NCBI GenBank assembly: GCA_034437455.1
Contig: DAOTUB010000349.1
Location: 1-14,722, forward strand
Source of the DNA: DAOTUB01 sp034437455
GTDB lineage: Bacteria; Chloroflexota; Anaerolineae; B4-G1
Direction: 5' to 3'
DNA length: 14,722 bases
The notes under the pieces are model-generated. The model was not told where the DNA came from. It did no database searches and saw only the letters and a program-made list of their open reading frames with translations. The translations under genes were made by a program, and so were the position numbers. The number at the start of each line of letters is the position of its first letter. Positions within the stretch are counted from its first letter, which is position 1. Below, piece by piece: positions 9,001 to 14,722 of the stretch.

Positions 9001-9327
9001 GCGTTGGCAGCCGCCAGGCGGGCGCTGGAACTGGGGCAAGAGAGCGAGCTACAGGAGGACATTGGCAAAGCCTGGCGCGCGTTGGGGATGACGCTGGCCG
9101 ACGCCTCGGCGCCTGAATCCATCGCCATTGGAGAGGATACACTGGATGCCCCAGCCTGCTTTGCCAGGAGCTTGCAGATTTTTGCCGAGACGGGGATGGA
9201 AGACGAGCGAGCGCGGACGCTGCAAGCCTGGGCGCGGTACGAGATAGAGCGGGGGGATGAAGAACGAGGGCAAGAGATGTCGCAGGAGGCGAGAGAAATT
9301 TTTGCGCGGTTGGGGATCGAGGCGTGA
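6058..9327 (+). CDS. Class III nucleotide cyclase fused to an AAA-type ATPase and TPR repeats
   Basis: A 1089-residue cytosolic signalling protein with no signal peptide or membrane segment. After a charged helical start (1-50), a class III cyclase domain spans about 52-225: metal ligands D60 (LFADVSGF) and D104 (HIGDAVMALFG), adenine-contact Lys K100, and transition-state N175 and R179 in GDTVNLADRL. Thr168 takes the place of the substrate-binding Asp, which is the hallmark of class IIIb. The product is expected to be cAMP. An AAA/STAND-like ATPase follows, with Walker A GDAGIGKS at 277-284 and Walker B LLLLDD ending at D414-D415. The rest to the C-terminus is alpha-helical TPR repeats (about 660-1085). 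The order resembles soluble adenylyl cyclase with one cyclase domain. The effector sensed by the ATPase/TPR part is unknown. It ends in TGA. Confidence 0.9.
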   Translation: MTDEREQLEQAIAAMEAQRAILGDETVDTMIAVAREKLAALDTAVLAAPQRKQITVLFADVSGFTAMSETMDAEDVSDTMNALWTRIDGAITAYGGTIDKHIGDAVMALFGAPAAREDDPERAIRAALAMQAELAAFREERQVNLAMRIGINTGPVLLGQVGTTFEYTAIGDTVNLADRLESAAPVGSVLISRDTYRHVRGVFSFQAPEPLRVAGKAESVQVYVVRGIKPRAFRTPTRGVEGVETRMIGRDAELDHLKKALHAILEGDEMRMVTIVGDAGIGKSRLLYEFSNGVELLPERVLHFRGRASQQISNAPYSLIRDLLASHFEIKNSDSADEARDKLEQGIFRLMGADATTAAVAAHFVGHLIGLDFSASPYLQGVLSDARQIHDRAFHYTAQFFTAAAQRPVLLLLDDLHWADDGSLDLIEHLAQECHLMPLLIVALTRPELYERRAAWAGGSAHQTRLELCPLSKQEGCRLVGEILRGVERIPPDLRDLIVERAAGNPFYTEELIKMLIEDEVIVKGESGWSVEPGRLARVQVPPALTGVLQARLDSLPPLEREVLQRAAVVGRVFWDGAVEQLNGKSGALGNETDEALAALQSKELIFEQATSTFIGEREFVFKHAILHDVTYESVLVRQRRVYHTRAAVWLTTRSGERGAEYAGLIGEHYEQARDRAQAAKWYAQAGWQAQDTYAPEAAIGYYRKALAFLPDGPLEISQRIELYQRLGQMLLWQTRFEEATGTYTAMREAAETAGDLAAQARAWEGLSAVQQMQGDNRAALESAGRAEEIAQAAGAPAQETLARALWRKGQVFSDLGEAEKALSLGEQALALGAELGAKRIVADSLGLLGWVHQTLGRYEQAVYYFEQALDLARELDDRVLAGRTLTTLGIIAAKSRRDYQKAAAFLHEALSIVQGIGHRFGEIVILHNLAGVWVKMAKYQVAETDLRRVIRIAETVGWSDLSATYDFLAQAYLGQGKVTEALAAARRALELGQESELQEDIGKAWRALGMTLADASAPESIAIGEDTLDAPACFARSLQIFAETGMEDERARTLQAWARYEIERGDEERGQEMSQEAREIFARLGIEA

Positions 9328-9349
9328 GGCGTATTGCGTAACCTTGTAG

Positions 9350-9368
9350 ATTCGATGGGAAGGAGCTT
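9350..9368. repeat. Imperfect direct repeat, left copy, beside the toxin-antitoxin cassette
   Basis: This segment reads ATTCGATGGGAAGGAGCTT. The copy at 10205-10224 differs by two substitutions and one extra base. In the right copy the AAGGAG is the ribosome binding site of the large secreted gene. Here it lies just after the cyclase stop, with no gene of its own to serve. Together the copies bracket the minus-strand cassette, as expected if the cassette was inserted into the leader. Confidence 0.5.
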
Positions 9369-9832
9369 TACGGATGATCGTTCGGATTATTTGTGACCAG
9401 CCCTTCGGCGTCTGCAGCCGCGTTGAGACTATCGTCAGCGGAGAGAAAGGCCAAGGAAGGCAGGCGAGCGGCTTGGAGGGCCTGGTTCGCTACGAGGGCC
9501 GAAGCCAGTTGTACGGCGTCGTAGGCGCGCAATGGATGCCGCTCCAAAAGATCGCGCGTCAGGGTCACGATACCCAGATCCAACTCCACAAATTCATATT
9601 CTGTGGCGCTGTGGGCGGTAAATGCCTGGGCTGCAACGTTGCAATCGGCGGCTGGGACGGAGCCATCCCGTCTGCGACGTGCCAGCGCGCTGTAAATCTC
9701 GACCATGGTAATGCGCGCCGTGAGCAGCATGTGACCAGACGCCGGGGCGACCAATGCACGCACCCATGCAGTGCCAGTCTCTTGAACGTACCGCTTGCAC
9801 AGCGCGCTGGTGTCCAGGTAATACGTCGTCAT
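9368..9832 (-). CDS. vapC: PIN-domain ribonuclease toxin, VapC family
   Basis: A 154-residue protein of normal VapC length. PIN domains cut RNA, often tRNA or rRNA, using Mg2+ held by conserved acids. Visible here are D7 (YYLDTSAL), E45 (TMVEIYSAL), D105 (RAYDAVQLASAL) and D133 or D134 (FLSADDSL), followed by the usual AAADAEGL end. The catalytic set is complete, so it should be active when free of antitoxin. Its ATG overlaps the antitoxin stop by 4 bases (ATGA), a typical coupled toxin-antitoxin junction. It is convergent with the cyclase gene, 40 bases away. The RNA target cannot be read from the sequence. Confidence 0.9.
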   Translation of the reverse strand: MTTYYLDTSALCKRYVQETGTAWVRALVAPASGHMLLTARITMVEIYSALARRRRDGSVPAADCNVAAQAFTAHSATEYEFVELDLGIVTLTRDLLERHPLRAYDAVQLASALVANQALQAARLPSLAFLSADDSLNAAADAEGLVTNNPNDHP

Positions 9833-10122
9833 CGCCCTTCTCGCTCCGCGATGATGAGTTCCGAGAGTGGACCAGCCGCCGACAGCGCGTCGGCAGCCGC
9901 CGCCAGTTGTGCTTCCGAAACCGGCTGGATGGGATCGGCCGGAGGGCGCGGCCGGATGACGCCAGCGTCCAGCAATGCCCGGCGCACCTGGCGGCGTTCA
10001 TCCTGTTCCGCAGGAACCGGCGCGACAATTTGTATCTGGACACTGGTATGTTCGGGTAGCACAAGTGGCGTCAGTGGGCGCAGTATGCCTCGTTCGTATA
10101 CGGCGGCGATCGTTTCGCTCAT
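9829..10122 (-). CDS. Antitoxin of the DUF104 / AF2212-like family
   Basis: A 97-residue protein starting MSETIAAVYERGILRPL, the signature of the AF2212-like (DUF104) antitoxins paired with PIN toxins: a small beta-rich N-terminal domain with a GxLRPLxPLxLPE pattern. The C-terminal part (about 60-97) is Ala-rich and helical, and is probably the segment that wraps and blocks the toxin. I chose the ATG at 10122 rather than 10161 because the family signature starts there and AGGAGG lies 7 bases upstream. It precedes and overlaps the toxin gene, so antitoxin is made first. The pair is transcribed from the promoter at 10152-10180. Whether it binds its own operator is not visible. Confidence 0.85.
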   Translation of the reverse strand: MSETIAAVYERGILRPLTPLVLPEHTSVQIQIVAPVPAEQDERRQVRRALLDAGVIRPRPPADPIQPVSEAQLAAAADALSAAGPLSELIIAEREGR

Positions 10123-10129
10123 CTTTGTT

Positions 10130-10135
10130 CCTCCT
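10130..10135 (-). promoter_or_regulatory. Ribosome binding site of the antitoxin
   Basis: On the minus strand this reads AGGAGG, 7 bases before the ATG at 10122. The perfect match decides the antitoxin start. Confidence 0.8.
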
Positions 10136-10151
10136 GGCAGATAGTGCCTGA

Positions 10152-10180
10152 ATTGTAACACAGCGAAGGGCAGTCGTCAA
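10152..10180 (-). promoter_or_regulatory. Near-consensus sigma-70-type promoter for the toxin-antitoxin operon
   Basis: On the minus strand, TTGACG (10180-10175) and TACAAT (10157-10152) are separated by exactly 17 bases. Each differs from the consensus at one position. Transcription should begin near 10145, leaving a leader of about 23 bases that contains the AGGAGG site. Confidence 0.75.
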
Positions 10181-10204
10181 TTTGCGATAAACGTTGATTC
10201 GCGC

Positions 10205-10224
10205 ATTCGATAGACAAGGAGCTT
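10205..10224. repeat. Imperfect direct repeat, right copy, overlapping the leader of the large secreted gene
   Basis: ATTCGATAGACAAGGAGCTT matches 9350-9368 at 17 of 20 aligned positions. Its AAGGAG at 10216-10221, 6 bases before the ATG at 10228, is the ribosome binding site of the large secreted gene. Confidence 0.5.
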
Positions 10225-10227
10225 GAA

Positions 10228-13227
10228 ATGGACACACACAAACTATTCAACGGCTTACTCATGCTCGCCTTACTGCTGCCTACCTTGCTGACCGACAACC
10301 CGATACCGACGCAGGCCGCGGAACCGCTGAACGCGTTGAACGTGAACCAGAGGTTGCAAACCCGGAGGTTCATTGATGAAACCGTTGACGGTCCGACCTG
10401 GCGTCCGCATCCTGAGCCAGGCGTCGACGAACCCGGTCGCACCCTCGGCGGCGACCCCGCCAACGACCTGAGCACGCCTCCCAGCGACCTCAGTGAATTC
10501 AGCGGTACAGCGGTACAATCTTCCTCCCACACCTGGGACACCGATGCCGACTTTACCGGCATCTTTGATTTGACCGAAGTGGTCAGTGGCACCGACCAGG
10601 TGACACTGCTCCGCCGTTGGACTGCCAATGTCAAGGCCAACGACGACAGTGGATCGGATCTTCAAAGCTCTCCTAGCCTGGCAGTGGACGGGAACGGCAA
10701 CCTCTACGCCACCTGGCACGACAGGCGCAACGGCAACCGCGACATTTACTTCGCCAAATCCACCGACGGCGGGGCTACGTGGAACACCAACGTCCAGGTC
10801 AACGACGGCAGCTCGCGCGAGGCGTACAACCCCAGCCTTGTGGTGGATGGAGGAGGCAACCCCTACATTGCCTGGGGGGATAGCTACTACAACTTCGGGA
10901 TCCCCTTTCCTGACTACGACTACGACATCTACTTCGCCAAATCCACCGACGGCGGCACGGCTTGGAGCACCAACATCCAAGTCAACGGCAACAGAGGGAC
11001 ATTTCCGTGCAACCCCAGCTTGGCGGTGGACGGAAGCGGCAACCTCTACACCGCCTGGAAGGAGAGTCCTTACGAGGTAGAGAGTTCTAACATCTACTTC
11101 GCCCGCTCTATCGACGGCGGCGCGACCTGGAGCGCAGACATCCTGGTCAACGACGCCACCAGCCCGGAGGATCAGTACGGATCCCCCAGCCTGGCGATGG
11201 ACAGGAGCGGCAACCTCTACATCTCCTGGACGGGCTACCGCAACGAGAACCCCGATATCTACTTCGCCCGCTCCACCGACGGTGGGGTCACCTGGAGCAC
11301 AAACATTCAGGTCAACGATGACACCGGCTGGTTGGACGAGCAGAATTACCCCAGCCTGGCGGTGGACAGCAACGGCAACCTCTACGTCGCCTGGATGGAC
11401 TACCGTAACGGGCACTCGGACATCTACTCCGCCCGCTCTACCGACGGTGGGACTGCGTGGAGCGCAGACGTCCAGATCAACGACGACACCGGCTCGGACT
11501 CCCAAAGAAACCCCAGCCTGGCGGTAGACGACAGCAGCAACCTCTACGTCTCCTGGACGGACTATCGCAACGGAAACTCCGACATCTACTTTGCCCGCTC
11601 CACCAACGGTGGGGCCATCTGGAGCGCGAACGCCCAGGTCAACGACGACACCGGCTCAGCCGTTCAGTACACATCTCCCAGCCTGACGGTGGACGGCAGT
11701 GGGGACCTTTACGTCGCCTGGCAGGACGAACGCAACGGGAACAATGATATCTACACCTCTCGCTGGCCTGATGACACTCACTTTCACACCACTGGCTCCT
11801 ACGCCTACATCCACGACGCCAGTACCCTTTCTACCTGGAACAGCCTGGCCTGGACCTCCGCTCTGCCCTCTGGCACCGCCATCACACTGACGGTGCGTGC
11901 CAGTCACAGCGCCCGCTGGAGCGACTGGTACACCTTCACCACCTCCCCCGTCGACCTGAGCGGCCTGCCGCCTGCCCGCTACGTGCAGTGGAAAGCCTGG
12001 CTCTCCTCTCCCATCTCCACCACCACCCCCGCCCTGGAGTCGGTCACAGTCTCCTGGGACAGCTTTACCTACACCGAGGTAGGCGGCTTCATCAGTAGCG
12101 ACACCACCTGGACCGCCGCCGACAGTCCCTACCTGGTCACTGAGAACGTGTTGGTGAGCGAGGGCGTGGTACTGACGGTGGAGCCAGGCGTCACTGTCTT
12201 GTTCAGCGACACCCGCGCCCTGCAGGTGCTAGGTACGCTGGTCGCCATCGGCAACGTCACGCAGCCCATCACTTTCACCTCCTGGCACGTCAGTCCGCAG
12301 CCAGGTGACTGGGGGGCCATCTCCTTCGGCGACACGGCGGTGGACGCCATTTTTGACGAGGACGGAAACTATCTGAGCGGTTCGGTCTTGCAGTACGCCA
12401 GTGTCGAGTACGCCGGTTGGGAGAGTTTCGACCATGCAGTGGATGCCCCCGACACCGCCGTCTACGTTGACTACTGCACTATCCATCACAATGGAGGCGG
12501 AGGACTGCAGATGGGGAGCGATGGGAACTATATCACCCACAATACCATCAGCGACAATAACGGCAACGGCATCTACAGTACCGGCCCTTACGCGACCATC
12601 AGCGGAAACACTGTCACCGACAACAGCGATTCCGGCATCTACAACGCATACTCTCTCCTCGTGACCATCAGCAGCAACACTATCAGCGGCAACAGATACA
12701 CCGGCATCTACAACTCTGGCCCTTACGCGACCATCAGCGGCAACACCATCAGCGGCAACCGTTCCACGGTCAGCCGCGAAGGATGCATCAACTGGAGTTG
12801 GGGAGGCAGCGGTGAGATTGTCTACAATACCATCGTCAGCAACACCTCCACCGGCAGCACGGGGGGCATCTACGTCTATAGTGGCTATCCCACCATCCAC
12901 CACAACGCCATCGAGGACAACGACGGCTACGCGCTCTACAACAACAACGATTTCAGTTCCATCCGCCTGGACGCTCGCTACAATTGGTGGGGCACGGCGG
13001 ATGACGCCGCGATTCAAGACGCGATTTTCGACTGGTGGGACGACGGCAGCAAGGGCCTTGTGGACTACAACCCCTACTTCACCGAACGCCCCAATCTGAA
13101 ACCGGCCGGCGTCAACCTCGACGGGCGCGCGATCGGCCTGGTGGATACCCCCTACACCTTTGACGCCAGCGTCTACCCCGCCGCGGCAATCATCCCCATC
13201 ACCTTCACCTGGCAGGCCACGGAATAG
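10228..13227 (+). CDS. N-terminal part of a giant secreted protein: seven-bladed propeller, beta-helix, start of a PKD-like domain
   Basis: The ATG at 10228 follows AAGGAG and begins a signal peptide (hydrophobic at about residues 8-22, likely cut near TQA-AEP). Residues 133-515 hold seven copies of a PSLAVDGNGNLYxxW unit and six Asp-boxes of the S-x-D/N-G-G-x-x-W type, starting at residues 178, 239, 294, 349, 404 and 458: a BNR/sialidase-like beta-propeller. A beta-sandwich (about 517-620) links to a right-handed parallel beta-helix (about 620-950) with NTISGN-type turns, ending in the frequent YNWWG motif. The frame enters a PKD-like domain and meets TAG at codon 1000. The same frame continues through PPC and peptidase domains, so this is part of one longer gene. 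If translation ends here, the product is a secreted binding protein without the peptidase. No sialidase catalytic residues are evident. Confidence 0.85.
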   Translation: MDTHKLFNGLLMLALLLPTLLTDNPIPTQAAEPLNALNVNQRLQTRRFIDETVDGPTWRPHPEPGVDEPGRTLGGDPANDLSTPPSDLSEFSGTAVQSSSHTWDTDADFTGIFDLTEVVSGTDQVTLLRRWTANVKANDDSGSDLQSSPSLAVDGNGNLYATWHDRRNGNRDIYFAKSTDGGATWNTNVQVNDGSSREAYNPSLVVDGGGNPYIAWGDSYYNFGIPFPDYDYDIYFAKSTDGGTAWSTNIQVNGNRGTFPCNPSLAVDGSGNLYTAWKESPYEVESSNIYFARSIDGGATWSADILVNDATSPEDQYGSPSLAMDRSGNLYISWTGYRNENPDIYFARSTDGGVTWSTNIQVNDDTGWLDEQNYPSLAVDSNGNLYVAWMDYRNGHSDIYSARSTDGGTAWSADVQINDDTGSDSQRNPSLAVDDSSNLYVSWTDYRNGNSDIYFARSTNGGAIWSANAQVNDDTGSAVQYTSPSLTVDGSGDLYVAWQDERNGNNDIYTSRWPDDTHFHTTGSYAYIHDASTLSTWNSLAWTSALPSGTAITLTVRASHSARWSDWYTFTTSPVDLSGLPPARYVQWKAWLSSPISTTTPALESVTVSWDSFTYTEVGGFISSDTTWTAADSPYLVTENVLVSEGVVLTVEPGVTVLFSDTRALQVLGTLVAIGNVTQPITFTSWHVSPQPGDWGAISFGDTAVDAIFDEDGNYLSGSVLQYASVEYAGWESFDHAVDAPDTAVYVDYCTIHHNGGGGLQMGSDGNYITHNTISDNNGNGIYSTGPYATISGNTVTDNSDSGIYNAYSLLVTISSNTISGNRYTGIYNSGPYATISGNTISGNRSTVSREGCINWSWGGSGEIVYNTIVSNTSTGSTGGIYVYSGYPTIHHNAIEDNDGYALYNNNDFSSIRLDARYNWWGTADDAAIQDAIFDWWDDGSKGLVDYNPYFTERPNLKPAGVNLDGRAIGLVDTPYTFDASVYPAAAIIPITFTWQATE
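10618..11785 (+). repeat. Seven tandem propeller repeats in the coding sequence
   Basis: Units recur about every 54-61 codons. Each contains a CCCAGCCTGGCGGTGGAC-like segment (PSLAVD), then NLY-x-x-W, then DIYFA(K/R)S-T-D-G-G-x-x-W and a QVND turn. The seventh unit keeps PSLTVDGSGDLYVAW but its Asp-box is degenerate, consistent with closure of a seven-bladed ring. Confidence 0.8.
12583..12740 (+). repeat. Near-identical 23-bp repeats in the beta-helix coding region
   Basis: A 23-base segment beginning GGCCCTTACGCGACCATC and ending AGCGG occurs at 12583-12605 and again at 12718-12740, exactly 135 bases (45 codons) apart. It encodes GPYATISGN. Identity at DNA level indicates a fairly recent internal duplication of beta-helix turns. 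Confidence 0.75.
13225..13227 (+). other. In-frame TAG in the PKD-like domain (codon 1000)
   Basis: The sequence encodes TWQATE, then TAG, then PPVTH. In the homologous domain of the 3115-5955 gene (5743-5770) the match is TWQATD, then CAG (Gln), then SSVKE. The stop therefore stands where the paralogue has Gln, one C-to-T change away. Confidence 0.85.
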
Positions 13228-13242
13228 CCGCCGGTCACGCAC

Positions 13243-14208
13243 GTGAGCGACGACCTGTACGACACGGCCAGCTTCACCTGGAGCATCACCGGCACGAAAG
13301 CCATCACCGTCACCGCCAGCAACAGCGAGGGGATGACAACCACCACCCACGCTATCACCATCACCGAACTCTCTACCCGCGACGACTATGAGACGGACGA
13401 CATCTGCGCCGAGGCCCAAGCGATCACCGCCGATGGCACCCCGCAGATTCGCACCTTCCATACCACCGACGACATGGACTGGGCTTTCTTCCAGGCCATC
13501 TCTGGCGCCACTTACATCGTCGAAGCCATCACCCCGGATGATTCGGAGGCCGACGTGGTTCTGGCGCTCTACGACGGTTGCGACGGCACGGTGCAGGATG
13601 GCCAGGACAATGCCTTCAGCCCCGACATCAGCCTCAGCTTTACCGCTCCCCAGAATGGCTCGCTCTACCTGCGCCTGGCCGACGACCGAAACGCCAGTGG
13701 CGACGAGGCGACCACCTACTACCTCTCGGTGCGCGCCCTGGCAGAGACAGCACCGACAGGGGCGGTGGTCATCGTCGCCGGGAAAAACAAACCGAGCGAC
13801 GGTCTCCAGCCGAACATCTACCACGTCACCAACGGGGTCTACCAGCTTTTCCGGGACAACGGCTACAGCCACGACACCATAACCTACCTGGCCCCCGATG
13901 ACAGTCTGGACGCCGACAACGACGAGATCCCCGATGTGGACGCTATCTCCACCAAGACTAACCTGGAACAAGCGATCACCCAATGGGTGAGCAACACGGC
14001 GGGCACCGACCAACCGTTCACGCTGTACATGATGGACCACGGTAGCTACGACGGCTTTTACCTGAACTACCTGGACAACCAGCCCAAAACGGTCAGCGCG
14101 TACGAGCTGGACGGCTGGCTGGATCAGTTGGAGGCCGCCCGGCCGGACCTCAAGATCAACCTCATTGTCGAAGCCTGCCATTCGGGCAGCTTTATTGACC
14201 TGCAGTAG
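13243..14208 (+). CDS. Middle part of the giant secreted protein: PKD-like end, PPC domain, clan CD cysteine peptidase core
   Basis: Same frame as the 10228-13227 piece. The coordinate at 13243 is only the first possible GTG after the stop; no ribosome binding site or signal peptide supports a separate start. It completes the PKD-like domain (to about 13365), then a PPC domain (about 13378-13740: DDYETDDIC, SLYLRLAD) like that of the 3115-5955 protein. Next is a clan CD cysteine peptidase (C13/legumain- or caspase-like): catalytic His in MMDHGSYDG (codon 1271, 14038-14040) and Cys in VEACHSGSF (codon 1317, 14176-14178). Both catalytic residues are present. TAG at 14206 comes 10 codons after the Cys, before the last core strands, so this piece alone would not be a complete protease. 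Confidence 0.8.
   Translation: MSDDLYDTASFTWSITGTKAITVTASNSEGMTTTTHAITITELSTRDDYETDDICAEAQAITADGTPQIRTFHTTDDMDWAFFQAISGATYIVEAITPDDSEADVVLALYDGCDGTVQDGQDNAFSPDISLSFTAPQNGSLYLRLADDRNASGDEATTYYLSVRALAETAPTGAVVIVAGKNKPSDGLQPNIYHVTNGVYQLFRDNGYSHDTITYLAPDDSLDADNDEIPDVDAISTKTNLEQAITQWVSNTAGTDQPFTLYMMDHGSYDGFYLNYLDNQPKTVSAYELDGWLDQLEAARPDLKINLIVEACHSGSFIDLQ
14206..14208 (+). other. In-frame TAG 10 codons after the peptidase cysteine (codon 1327)
   Basis: The context is Asp-Leu-Gln(CAG)-TAG-Thr-Leu-Ser-Gly-Pro-Gly-Arg, with the conserved RVVIAST strand following in the same frame. A change of CAG to TAG in a CAG-CAG pair would explain it. No frameshift lies nearby. Confidence 0.8.
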
Positions 14209-14722
14209 ACGCTCAGTGGACCGGGACGAGTGGTCATCGCCTCCACCGGTGCGTATGCCCTGGCCTACGCCTCGCAGAACGGCGCGATCTTTTCTGACGC
14301 CTTTGTGGCTGCCCTGGGCCGGGGGATGAGCCTGTACAGCGGCTTTTCGGAGGCCAAGTGGGCCGTACAGCAGGCCCACGCCGATCAGACCCCCTGGCTG
14401 GATGACAATGGCGACGGCACGCCCAATGGCCTGGAGGATGGACAACTGGCGACTCAACGCGGGTTCGCTTATGCCGGGACGCTTCCCGGCACCGAGTGGC
14501 CGCCGCACATCGCGTGGGCCAGCTTCGCCCAGTCCATCGGATTCATCCAGGCCGAGGTGCAAGTGCAAGCGGGCAGGATCATCTCGGAGGTATGGGCGCT
14601 GCTTTACGCCCCCTCGTACGAGCCGCCAGAGTCGAGTGAGGACCTGGAGGCGGAGGACGTACCCAAGGTGGCGCTGACGGACCCGGACGAGAATGGCCTC
14701 TACACGGCGACGACCGCAGAGT
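14209..14722 (+). pseudogene. C-terminal continuation of the clan CD peptidase gene, cut by the window end
   Basis: The frame stays open from the TAG to the end of the window. It encodes the rest of the peptidase core: GRVVIAST, SQNGAIFSDAFVAALGRG (a pattern seen after the Cys in C13-like bacterial peptidases) and WAVQQAHADQTPWLDDNGDG. After about 14550 comes an acidic linker and the start of another domain (LTDPDENGLYTATT). A GTG at 14230 is the earliest possible restart but has no good ribosome binding site. Strong coding conservation argues that this part has been under selection until recently. I labelled it pseudogene because it can be made only by reading through the stop or by reinitiation. 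Confidence 0.65.

Noticed and set aside
9374..10144. A 256-codon plus-strand frame with an AAGGAG upstream
   Set aside because: It is antisense to the well-supported toxin and antitoxin genes and has no family features. The AAGGAG is better explained as part of the direct repeat.
10270..11505. A 411-codon minus-strand frame opposite the propeller
   Set aside because: It is periodic because it shadows the propeller repeats; no recognisable protein features.
10618..11785. Enzymatic sialidase
   Set aside because: Asp-boxes are present but no FRIP motif or catalytic Arg triad, Tyr/Glu pair is evident. The repeats are too uniform, and there are seven rather than six.
12480..12760. CRISPR-like array
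   Set aside because: The repeats are in-frame coding units of a beta-helix, with no unique spacers of constant length and no cas genes.
12229..14568. A 779-codon open frame on the minus strand opposite the giant secreted gene
   Set aside because: It is rich in Val, Gly, Asp and Ala in a pattern that mirrors sense codons ending in C. It shows no domain, and the plus strand carries clear, ordered protein domains. The sense strand simply lacks TTA, CTA and TCA codons.
1..14722. Genome-wide reassignment of TAG or TGA
   Set aside because: TAG ends the intact 3115-5955 gene right after its conserved tail. TGA ends the cyclase and antitoxin genes at sensible positions.

Overview
The window is GC-rich bacterial DNA with long, modular secreted proteins, a cyclase–ATPase–TPR signalling protein and a PIN-type toxin–antitoxin pair. 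This mix suggests a filamentous or metagenomic Chloroflexota (Anaerolineae/Caldilineae-like) genome. Two secreted proteins also end in a short Tyr-Leu-Pro-(Leu/Val)-Val-x-Arg tail of a kind I associate with that phylum. The phylum call is inference from gene content, not from a marker gene.

Layout. 1-123: non-coding leader with small nested inverted repeats. 124-2994: a secreted von Willebrand A (VWA) protein split by an in-frame TGA at 460-462. 3115-5955: an intact secreted paralogue with CARDB, PPC, IPT/TIG and PKD-like modules. 5956-6057: two hairpins. 6058-9327: class III (IIIb-like) nucleotide cyclase + AAA-type ATPase + TPR protein. 9368-10122, minus strand: VapC-like PIN toxin and DUF104/AF2212-like antitoxin, with a near-consensus promoter at 10152-10180. 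10228 to the window end: a very large secreted protein with a seven-bladed beta-propeller, right-handed beta-helix, PKD-like domain, PPC domain and clan CD (C13/caspase-like) cysteine peptidase. It is interrupted by in-frame TAG codons at 13225-13227 and 14206-14208 and runs off the window.

How they fit together. The three secreted proteins share modules: the first two share a block of about 1.5 kb (two IPT-like domains, CARDB, Ig-like, PPC-like), and the second and third share the PKD-like and PPC modules. They look like one locally expanded cell-surface or exported family. The cyclase/ATPase/TPR protein is the only cytosolic sensor-like gene and follows the second surface gene on the same strand, but joint regulation is not shown. 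The toxin–antitoxin pair looks like a later insertion.

The most unusual feature is three nonsense codons and no frameshifts in two otherwise well-preserved giant genes. Each sits in a conserved domain (VWA metal site, PKD-like core, just after the peptidase cysteine), and one lies exactly where the paralogue has a Gln CAG codon. Recent nonsense mutation, stop readthrough and sequence error all remain possible. Genome-wide reassignment is unlikely because TAG and TGA also end intact genes here.
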